From: an uncultured Dermatophilus sp.
GTDB lineage: Bacteria > Actinomycetota > Actinomycetes > Actinomycetales > Dermatophilaceae
Assembly: GCA_945876925.1 (NCBI GenBank)
Contig: CAMCQD010000042.1
Coordinates: 1-9,491, forward strand
DNA length: 9,491 bases
Reading direction: 5' to 3'
Position numbers and translations under genes: made by a program. Numbering within the stretch: the first letter of the stretch is position 1; each line of letters begins with the position of its first letter. Below, piece by piece: positions 1-4,731 of this stretch. The notes under the pieces are model-generated. The model saw only the letters and a list, made by a program, of their open reading frames with translations. It was not told the DNA's origin and made no database searches.

Positions 1-123
1 GTCGACATCCGACGGTGCCTTGATGCCGATGCGGACAGTGTCGCCGTTGACCTCCAGCACTGTCACGACAACGTCGTGTCCAATGAGGAGGCTCTGCTGC
101 GGACGTCGACTTAGGACCAGCAC
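1..123 (-). CDS. csrA: CsrA translational regulator, N-terminal 41 codons (cut by window edge)
   Basis: Seen: the minus-strand frame from GTG at 123 reads MLVLSRRPQQSLLIG, followed by a beta-strand-rich stretch (VVVTVLEVNGDTVRIGIKAP). This matches the CsrA/RsmA fold from strand 1 through the RIGIKAP strand, and it runs off the window at base 1. Full-length CsrA is usually about 60-80 residues, so roughly the last third is missing here. CsrA is a small dimeric RNA-binding protein that blocks translation by covering ribosome-binding sites; in Bacillus it represses flagellin mRNA and is held in check by FliW. The start is supported by an AAGGG ribosome-binding site six bases upstream. The gene lies 71 bp downstream of fliW on the same strand, the usual fliW-csrA pairing. 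The usual first-loop Gly (RPGQS) is Gln here (RPQQS). Confidence 0.92.
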   Translation of the reverse strand, partial: MLVLSRRPQQSLLIGHDVVVTVLEVNGDTVRIGIKAPSDVD

Positions 124-124
124 T

Positions 125-137
125 GATATCCCTTATC
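125..137 (-). promoter_or_regulatory. Candidate CsrA-binding hairpin over the csrA ribosome-binding site
   Basis: Read on the minus strand, GATA-AGGGA-TATC forms a 4-bp stem with a 5-base loop. The loop AGGGA fits the CsrA target core ANGGA and contains the Shine-Dalgarno bases. The element ends one base before the csrA start codon. ANGGA in the loop of a short stem overlapping the ribosome-binding site is the known arrangement for CsrA autorepression in other bacteria. The stem is short and A/U-rich, so the fold alone is weak evidence. Confidence 0.45.
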
Positions 138-194
138 TCTTCGATGCGGAGGGGCTGAGAAAGGATGCTGGTGGATAGGCTACAGCTCAGATCC

Positions 195-596
195 TCAGGC
201 AGCCGGGAAGCTCGCGCGCAGCGGCAGTTCCTGTCCTTCGAGCACCACCTGCATGGCCTTCTTGCTGGCCACATTGACCACGACCGGGGCGAGCAGGTTG
301 GCGCCCGGGGGCTCGTTCTCGGTGCCGAGGTTGACCAGCAGCAGGACCACCGCGTCCTCGGGGGACTCCAGGCCGATGCGGGCCGCCGTCGCCGGGTCGA
401 TCACCGGCGAGTAGTCCGGGAAGAACGGGCTCGGGGCCACCACCACGAATGCCATGTCGGGGATGTCGAGGCACGTCATCTCGTACAGCCCGCCGGCCGC
501 CTCGGTGAGGCGGAAATGCCGGGCGAGCGGAAAGCCGACGAGACCGGAGTCGAGGGTGATGTCCACATGCGTAGTCATGTTGGTAGTCGTGCTCAT
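195..596 (-). CDS. fliW: Flagellar assembly factor FliW
   Basis: The 133-residue protein has the FliW layout. It has an early 'LVGFPLARHFRL' segment (family: GlxGF..rf.l), then 'MAFVVVAPSPFFPDYSPVI' (laFvv..P....Y...i), an acidic helix region, and 'ENEPPGANLLAPVVVNVASKKAMQVVL' (NL.aPivvN...r...QvvL). FliW binds flagellin and CsrA in the cytoplasm: free flagellin displaces CsrA from FliW, which couples filament assembly to flagellin translation. ATG at 596 is chosen because GGGAG lies 11 bases upstream and the family normally has little before the first strand. GTG at 614 or ATG at 578 are alternatives. The gene lies 33 bp downstream of flgN and 71 bp upstream of csrA on the same strand, so the three are probably co-transcribed. 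Confidence 0.92.
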   Translation of the reverse strand: MSTTTNMTTHVDITLDSGLVGFPLARHFRLTEAAGGLYEMTCLDIPDMAFVVVAPSPFFPDYSPVIDPATAARIGLESPEDAVVLLLVNLGTENEPPGANLLAPVVVNVASKKAMQVVLEGQELPLRASFPAA

Positions 597-629
597 CAGA
601 AGTAGGTCTCCCACCCTTGGACTAGACGA

Positions 630-1148
630 TCAGGATTTCTGATCGAAGAGATGGTGTGAACGACGGTTCTCCCGGGCGCCCGTGGCGGTGTATGTCTCTC
701 CGCCGGGTGCGTGGTTGAACCGTTCGAGGGTCTCCTGGACCGCCTTGTAGCTGGCCTCGAGCATGTCGCTGTTGGCGCGGCTGAGCGTGGCCAGTTCCTG
801 GGTGGCAGCGGTGAGCGCCATGCGGTGCTCACCGAGGACCTGATTCCAGGGGGCCGGGGCGGCAGCTGCGATCTGGCTGAGGGGGGTATCGAGCGCCAGC
901 CCGAGTGCCTCGCACACGGGACCGGCGTCGACAGCGCGCAGCAGTTCGGCTTCTCGCATCTCTGCGAGCACCAGCTCGATCTCTCGGGTTGACCTGCCCA
1001 TCCAGCGCGAACGGCCCGATTCGATGAGTACCTGCTGGGTTTCCAGCCGGTAGGTCAGCAACTCGAGCAGTTCCTGGATGCGCCACAGCCCCGATGAGAG
1101 GTTGGACAGCGCCATGAGTGTGTTGTCGTCGACGGACATGTTGCTCAC
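630..1148 (-). CDS. flgN: FlgN-family flagellar export chaperone
   Basis: The 172-residue, almost entirely helical protein matches the actinobacterial FlgN form. It has 'LWRIQELLELLTYRLETQQVLI' near residue 20, 'SGRSRWMGRSTREIELVL' in the middle, then 'EALGL' and 'APAPWNQVLGEHR', and a final long helix with 'ANSDMLEASYKAVQETL'. FlgN proteins hold the hook-filament junction proteins FlgK and FlgL in the cytoplasm and deliver them to the flagellar export gate. The tail after about residue 145 (Gly/Thr/Arg/His-rich) looks unstructured. GTG at 1148 is chosen because AGGAG lies four bases upstream; ATG at 1139 would leave a 13-base gap. flgK and flgL, which usually follow flgN in related clusters, are absent: fliW comes next after 33 bp. 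Confidence 0.85.
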   Translation of the reverse strand: MSNMSVDDNTLMALSNLSSGLWRIQELLELLTYRLETQQVLIESGRSRWMGRSTREIELVLAEMREAELLRAVDAGPVCEALGLALDTPLSQIAAAAPAPWNQVLGEHRMALTAATQELATLSRANSDMLEASYKAVQETLERFNHAPGGETYTATGARENRRSHHLFDQKS

Positions 1149-1188
1149 GCGCGGCTCCTAATGTTCACGCCGCCCTCATCGTCTGGAC

Positions 1189-1218
1189 CTGAGCCGTTCT
1201 GAGCGGTCCTGAACGGAA
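1189..1218. repeat. Three 10-bp tandem repeats upstream of flgN
   Basis: CTGAGCCGTT, CTGAGCGGTC and CTGAACGGAA follow each other without a gap, sharing the pattern CTGARCSG. They lie 41-70 bp upstream of the flgN start. A spacing of about one helical turn would place repeated contacts on one DNA face, so this could be an operator; the short, degenerate units could also be chance. Confidence 0.35.
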
Positions 1219-1479
1219 TTGTGCCCGCAGTCGTCGGGATTGGCTGCGCGTGCGAGGGCGCTGCCTCCTGCCCGGGTGCGGCAGTCCCCGCCTGGGCGGC
1301 GGTCCGGGAGGGGGTGCGGGCGGTTGCCCGGGCGGAGTGCGAAATCACTTGCCAATCAACAATTCTGAGCGCGAACTACATGAGTGAAATTCTCATCAGC
1401 AGCGCTGGAGATTGAATCTTAAGATGCTCAGGATGCTCGGGCGCACGTCGAATCTATGTCTGCCAGGGCTTGCAGGGGA

Positions 1480-1530
1480 GGCCGTTGCCGGCATTGTCTG
1501 AAAATCTGCCTGACCATGCCGGCAACGGCC
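1480..1530. promoter_or_regulatory. Perfect 15-bp inverted repeat upstream of sigma copy 1
   Basis: The left arm GGCCGTTGCCGGCAT (1480-1494) is matched without error by ATGCCGGCAACGGCC (1516-1530), with a 21-base A/T-richer centre. It ends 136 bp before the sigma start. It could be a protein-binding operator, a transcription-blocking hairpin between the divergent genes, or a mobile-element footprint. No T-tract follows on either strand, which argues against a simple terminator. Confidence 0.6.
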
Positions 1531-1544
1531 GCTGCTGCCCATTG

Positions 1545-1558
1545 AGTTGCATGCAACT
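1545..1558. promoter_or_regulatory. 14-bp perfect palindrome
   Basis: AGTTGCATGCAACT is its own reverse complement. It begins 14 bp after the larger inverted repeat and lies 108 bp before the sigma copy 1 start. An uninterrupted palindrome of this length in a promoter-sized spacer suggests a binding site for a dimeric regulator. No known operator family is recognised. Confidence 0.4.
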
Positions 1559-1641
1559 TGTCCAGGTTTAAGCCTGAAAGCTGTTCGATTTAACTTGCTG
1601 ACGTGCCACATCTCACAATCCAGACAAAAGTTGAGGGGTCA

Positions 1642-1662
1642 ATGTCCCGGTTTGAAGACTGA
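1642..1662 (+). promoter_or_regulatory. Six-codon leader reading frame before sigma copy 1
   Basis: ATG at 1642 has the best ribosome-binding site in the area (GAGGGG, ending three bases before it), but its frame encodes only MSRFED before TGA at 1660. The sigma start GTG (1667) lies four bases after that stop in another frame and has only a weak site of its own. Ribosomes could load at the leader and reinitiate at the sigma start. This is inference from spacing alone. Confidence 0.3.
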
Positions 1663-1666
1663 AGCA

Positions 1667-2545
1667 GTGACCGCTTCGAATGATGTGCGCACTCCTGCCG
1701 GGAGTGTGGTTGATGTTGATGGGTTGTGTCGTGATCACTTGCCGTTGGTGCATTTTGAGGTGAGGTCGATCGGTTCTCGTTTGCCGGGTCATGTGTATAC
1801 GGATGATCTGGTGAGTGCGGGGATGGCTGCGCTGGCGGCTGCGGCGCGGAGTTTTGATCCGTCGCTGGGGGTGCCGTTCGGGCGGTATGCGGTGCGGCGG
1901 ATTCGTGGTGCTCTGCTGGATGAGCTGCGTTCGGCGGATTGGGCGACGCGGTCGTTGCGGAGCAAGGTGCGTCGTCGTGATGCGGTGCATGATGAGCTGG
2001 CGGCGTCGCTGGGGCGGCGGCCGAGCGTGGCTGAGGTGGCTGCTGCGCTGGGGGTGGCGGTGGCTGAGGTGGAGCGGCTGGATGCGGATCTGCATTCGTC
2101 GGTGGTGCTCCGGCTGGATGTGATCACGGATTCGGTGGGGGCTGATTCGGTGCTGCCGTCGACGTCGGCGACGCCGGAGGCGACGTTGCTGGCGCGGGAG
2201 CGGCGGGCGTATCTGCGGGATGCGATTGAGGTGCTGCCGGAGCGTTTGCGCGTGGTGGTGCGGGGGTGTTTCTTCGAGGATCGTCCGATGCGTGAGCTGG
2301 CGGCTGAGCTGGGGGTGACGGAGTCGCGTATCTCGCAGATGCGGGCGGAGGCGCTGAAGATGCTGCGGGATGGGCTGAATGCGCAGCTTGCCCCGGAGCT
2401 GGTGCCGGTGCCGGCGAACGCGGCCGGGGCGGTAGCCCGCCGCAAGGCCGCCTATTACGCCCAGGTCGCCACCCACTCCACCTACCGCGACCGCCTCACG
2501 CTGGCTCCCGGGGATGAGGATATCGATCGCCAGACCCCGGCCTGA
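1667..2545 (+). CDS. fliA: Flagellar sigma factor, FliA/sigma-28 type (copy 1)
   Basis: The 292-residue protein has all parts of a group-3 sigma factor. Region 2 lies at about residues 22-98 (LPLVHFEVRSIGSRLP, DDLVSAGMAALAAAARSFDP, FGRYAVRRIRGALLDELRSADW), region 3 at about 100-150, and region 4 at about 180-236 (VLPERLRVVV, then helix-turn-helix ELAAELGVTESRISQM). The RIRGA.LDELR.-DW run is typical of FliA and WhiG. Such factors direct RNA polymerase to late flagellar genes. A C-terminal extension of about 55 residues (VARRKAAYYAQVATHSTYRDRL) follows region 4. GTG at 1667 is chosen because copy 2 also begins GTGACCGC; upstream TTG codons at 1652 and 1631 are in frame, so the start is uncertain. 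Residues 14-278 are identical, base for base, with copy 2. Confidence 0.9.
   Translation: MTASNDVRTPAGSVVDVDGLCRDHLPLVHFEVRSIGSRLPGHVYTDDLVSAGMAALAAAARSFDPSLGVPFGRYAVRRIRGALLDELRSADWATRSLRSKVRRRDAVHDELAASLGRRPSVAEVAAALGVAVAEVERLDADLHSSVVLRLDVITDSVGADSVLPSTSATPEATLLARERRAYLRDAIEVLPERLRVVVRGCFFEDRPMRELAAELGVTESRISQMRAEALKMLRDGLNAQLAPELVPVPANAAGAVARRKAAYYAQVATHSTYRDRLTLAPGDEDIDRQTPA
1706..2499 (+). repeat. 794-bp identical direct repeat, copy A
   Basis: Every base matches 4843-5636 at a constant offset of 3137; translations in the sense frame and in other frames agree throughout. It starts 39 bases after the sigma start codon and stops 46 bases before the end of the gene, and similarity disappears at both edges. 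It covers sigma regions 2 to 4 and most of the C-terminal extension. The first about 680 bp rarely uses C at third codon positions, while the last about 110 bp uses it heavily. Confidence 0.97.
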
Positions 2546-2699
2546 GCCGGACTTTTAGCCGGGTCGCGCTGAACGGCTCAGCTCGGGGCAGCCGCTGCCG
2601 ATGGGGAAGGGAACGACTGTCATATTGATCTTTATTGCAATGTGAGTCGCAGGCCCCCCAACCTCGGCTCGCATGCCGGCGCTCCCCCTGCCGGCCCTG

Positions 2700-2747
2700 C
2701 AAGAGCCCTCGGCCCGGGTGCCCCCAACGCCCGGCCGGGGGCTCTTG
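2700..2747. terminator. Bidirectional hairpin terminator
   Basis: CAAGAGCCC (2700-2708) pairs perfectly with GGGCTCTTG (2739-2747), and the inner GGCC/CGGG and CCCGGCCGG segments can extend the stem to about 18 pairs with a small bulge. Its place between two converging genes fits termination of both transcripts. It lacks a long T-tract, as is common for terminators in high-GC actinobacteria. Confidence 0.7.
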
Positions 2748-2755
2748 TCCTTACC

Positions 2756-2839
2756 TGCCGGGCAAAGTTCACCGGGTAATTCACCGGGCGAGGTATCCGG
2801 CAACCCGCCGGGAAATGCGCCTGGTAATGCGCCGGGCAC
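2756..2839. repeat. Degenerate 12-bp tandem repeats (about seven units)
   Basis: Units such as TTCACCGGGTAA, TTCACCGGGCGA, CCCGCCGGGAAA, TGCGCCTGGTAA and TGCGCCGGGCAC follow each other at a 12-base period. Read on the minus strand they encode tetrapeptide-like PGAL, PGAF, PGGL, PGEL repeats. That frame is the one used by the neighbouring methyltransferase gene, directly beyond its TAG stop. Confidence 0.7.
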
Positions 2840-2845
2840 TGCGGA

Positions 2846-4228
2846 CTAGGTGCTGCCGGGAACGCCCGGCCCGGGCCCGCCCGGGGCGCGCCGGGCGGTG
2901 AACACGAATTCATACGCATCGAGCAGGGTCCTGGTCTCGACCGGGTCGGCCCCGTACTCGGTCATCGCCTGCACGAGCGGGTCGAGCTGGGCGGGGTCGG
3001 CTAGCGGCACCGAGGTCGCCGCCGCGACCTCCACCTGCTCCAGCCCGGCCTGGCGCAGCATCGCGGCCGCTTCGATCATGGTGAAGAAGCGCAGGCTGGA
3101 CGGGCGCACCGGGCCGGTGCCGGCGTAGGTGAACCGGTCCTGGAGCAGCAGCGGCAGGATGATCGACCAGTGCTTGAGGTTGGGCACGGTGACGATGAGC
3201 AGCCCGCCCTCGCGCAGCACGCCGATGAGGGCGGCCAGGGTGCCGGCCGGGTCGGCCAGCCGGTCGATGACCCCGGCCATGAGGATGACGTCGAACGGCT
3301 CCTCGCTCCCGGGCAGGTGCGGGCTGGTGTTGAGGTCGAGCTGCCACACCTCGTCCAGCCGGGTCCGGGCGGCCTCGGCCATCGCCAGCCCGGATTCGAT
3401 ACCCGTGACGTGAGCCCCGGTGGCTTCCTTGATCCGCGCGCCGCGGGCCCCCGATCCGCACGAGACGTCCAGCAGGCGCCGGGTGCCCGCGGGAAGGTGG
3501 CTGACCAGGCTGGCGTGCTCCAGGACGTACTCCTGCCCGAGCGGTACCCGGCTGCCCGGGCCCGTGACCGGAGCGGGGGCCTGGCCGGCAGGTCCGGGGG
3601 AGGCCGCGGCTCCCGGGCCCGGGCCGTGCTCGCCCTCCTCGCGCCAGCGTTCCAGCAGCGTGCGGGTGATCCGGTGCGCTGCCCGTCCCTGCCAGGTGAG
3701 GGAGGCGCTCTGGAATGACGTCAGCCCGCGTTCCCGGGTGGCGCGGGCCACGTCGGGGCCGGTTTCGTCGTGCGCCTGGATGCCCAGGCCGATGGCCTGG
3801 ATCCGCAGGCCCAGGGCATCGGCCCGGCTGAGCAGCTCGGCGGCGTGGTCTGCGGCGGTCCCGGGCCCGGTGGTGAACCGGATCCGGTCCGCTGAGCCGG
3901 GCTGCAGTATGAGGCAGCGCGGGTCGGGGCCGGGTGTGCCGGGGCTTTCCGGGCAGACGATGTCCGGGGCGGGCTGCTGGCCGAGGGCGGCGGACGCCTT
4001 GGCGAGGAATTGCGGGTCGGTGATCTCGATGTTCTCTTCCAGCAGCACGATCGCCTCGACGTCGTCCATCCCGGCGGCTGTCTCGATGATGTCATTGCAG
4101 GCTTTCGCCGCCGGTTCCTCATCAGTGGTGATGAGGGTGGCGTCCCGGCCGCCGAAGGCGGCGATGCCGGGAAGGCAGTGCCGGTCGAACACCTCCGGGG
4201 AGGTGATGTGCACACCGAAGACGAACAC
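2846..4228 (-). CDS. Fused glycosyltransferase-like and SAM-dependent methyltransferase protein
   Basis: The 460-residue protein has two domains. Residues about 1-180 (VFVFGVHITSPEVFDRHCL, then ACNDIIETA and AIVLLEENIEITDPQFL) resemble the StrF-type family-2 glycosyltransferase-like fold. A Gly/Pro/Ala linker follows at about 199-226. Residues about 230-445 form a class I methyltransferase: SAM motif LLDVSCGSGARG (252-263), GIESG acidic-loop motif (276-280), FDVILMAGVIDRLADP (to 327), VPNLKHW (348-354) and LRFFT (379-383), the last two typical of sugar or glycan methyltransferases near GT genes. The usual DxGCGSG reads DVSCGSG. GTG at 4228 is chosen because GGAG lies five bases upstream and the fold begins at once; ATG at 4276 has no ribosome-binding site. 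The likely role is building or methylating a surface or flagellin glycan, inferred from domains and neighbours. Confidence 0.78.
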   Translation of the reverse strand: MFVFGVHITSPEVFDRHCLPGIAAFGGRDATLITTDEEPAAKACNDIIETAAGMDDVEAIVLLEENIEITDPQFLAKASAALGQQPAPDIVCPESPGTPGPDPRCLILQPGSADRIRFTTGPGTAADHAAELLSRADALGLRIQAIGLGIQAHDETGPDVARATRERGLTSFQSASLTWQGRAAHRITRTLLERWREEGEHGPGPGAAASPGPAGQAPAPVTGPGSRVPLGQEYVLEHASLVSHLPAGTRRLLDVSCGSGARGARIKEATGAHVTGIESGLAMAEAARTRLDEVWQLDLNTSPHLPGSEEPFDVILMAGVIDRLADPAGTLAALIGVLREGGLLIVTVPNLKHWSIILPLLLQDRFTYAGTGPVRPSSLRFFTMIEAAAMLRQAGLEQVEVAAATSVPLADPAQLDPLVQAMTEYGADPVETRTLLDAYEFVFTARRAPGGPGPGVPGST

Positions 4229-4330
4229 GGACTCTCCGTTCTGTTGCCGGCGGGCTCGTCCATCGTGCTGCCTCATCGGCGTATCCGGCTGGTGCCTGAG
4301 CGAATACGCGTAATCGTGCGGGCGATCAGG

Positions 4331-4342
4331 ACGGGCGTTATC
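4331..4342 (-). promoter_or_regulatory. Shared element GATAACGCCCGT facing the methyltransferase gene
   Basis: Read on the minus strand the sequence is GATAACGCCCGT, 103 bases upstream of the chosen methyltransferase start. An exact second copy (4651-4662) has the same orientation relative to the divergent sigma gene. The GATAA core resembles the second half of a sigma-28 minus-10 box, but no matching TAAA lies at the expected distance. Confidence 0.4.
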
Positions 4343-4650
4343 TCCGGGCAGGCCCGCCTGGCATTCTCGCCGCCGCCCTGGGTGATGCCCCGTCCCGAAG
4401 GTCCCCCGGGCGAGAGGCCGGCTTTTCCCGGGTAGGTGCGCGCGGGCCGGGGCGGTGGCTATCTGCGCAGGTCAGGACGTGCCTCCGGGGATAATGCGCG
4501 CGTTTTAGACGGGTGTTCTGAATGTGTGGCATGCCGATTTTAAGGCGGCTGTTCCAGGTCATCCGGCACATGTGAATGTCGCCTTGCGCAAATAAATTAC
4601 CCCCGGGGAGGGTTGTGTGCAAGTGGCCCCTCATTATCGTACATGCTTCT

Positions 4651-4662
4651 GATAACGCCCGT
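4651..4662 (+). promoter_or_regulatory. Shared element GATAACGCCCGT facing sigma copy 2
   Basis: This is an exact copy of the element at 4331-4342, pointing toward sigma copy 2 and ending 69 bases before its chosen start. It overlaps a TAACG-CC-CGTTA inverted repeat (4653-4664). Either a common transcription factor site or a promoter core would explain a matched pair in divergent promoters. Confidence 0.4.
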
Positions 4663-4669
4663 TACATCT

Positions 4670-4693
4670 GCGTGTCTCGATATATGGACACGC
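4670..4693. promoter_or_regulatory. Inverted repeat with a TATA-rich centre upstream of sigma copy 2
   Basis: GCGTGTC (4670-4676) and GACACGC (4687-4693) are perfect reverse complements around TCGATATATG. The A/T-rich centre could be a minus-10 region inside an operator, or the repeat could fold as an mRNA hairpin just before the start. It lies 38 bases before the chosen GTG and directly before the alternative ATG at 4696. Confidence 0.4.
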
Positions 4694-4731
4694 CTATGAA
4701 AGCGCTTAAGCCTATTTCTAGGTTTCGATAT

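Larger units (their letters stand above)
1149..1666. other. Divergent non-coding spacer between flgN and sigma copy 1
   Basis: This 518-bp spacer must carry the promoters for the flgN operon and for sigma copy 1. The part from about 1340 to 1660 is clearly more A/T-rich than the flanking genes, as expected for a control region. It holds three 10-bp tandem repeats near flgN, a perfect 15-bp inverted repeat, a 14-bp palindrome and a short leader frame, each listed separately. I could not find a convincing sigma-28 promoter (TAAA, about 15 bases, GCCGATAA) on either strand. Confidence 0.6.
2546..2845. other. Convergent spacer between sigma copy 1 and the methyltransferase gene
   Basis: This 300-bp stretch lies between converging genes. 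It holds a small GCTGA/TCAGC stem (2569-2583), an A/T-rich patch (about 2619-2642), a strong two-way terminator hairpin and a run of 12-bp repeats. Open frames here are rich in Pro, Gly, Ala and Arg, overlap the terminator, and show no ribosome-binding site. I do not regard them as genes. Confidence 0.6.
4229..4731. other. Divergent spacer between the methyltransferase gene and sigma copy 2
   Basis: This 503-bp control region becomes markedly A/T-rich from about 4490 onward, towards sigma copy 2. It holds a 12-bp element facing each gene, a related third copy at 4490-4500 (GATAATGCGCG), and an inverted repeat next to the sigma start. In-frame starts for sigma copy 2 occur at 4576, 4684 and 4696, so part of it could be translated. 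No known riboswitch is recognised. Confidence 0.6.

Noticed and set aside
1145..1348. 67-codon minus-strand frame whose TGA overlaps the flgN GTG by the GTGA pattern
   Set aside because: The overlap looks like translational coupling, but the frame has no ribosome-binding site, a low-complexity Ala/Pro/Thr peptide and no domain. It also covers the tandem repeats. Peptide evidence would be needed to accept it.
1613..2476. Long minus-strand open frames opposite both sigma genes (also 4597-5613, and 1789-2445 / 4926-5582)
   Set aside because: They mirror the sigma coding sequence, are rich in Arg, Pro, His and Ser, and have no ribosome-binding site or recognisable domain. The C-poor third positions of the sigma core remove stop codons on the other strand.
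3420..4313. Plus-strand frame (about 297 codons) opposite the methyltransferase gene
   Set aside because: The minus strand carries clear SAM-methyltransferase motifs. The plus-strand peptide is Ser/Arg/Pro-rich with no start signal.
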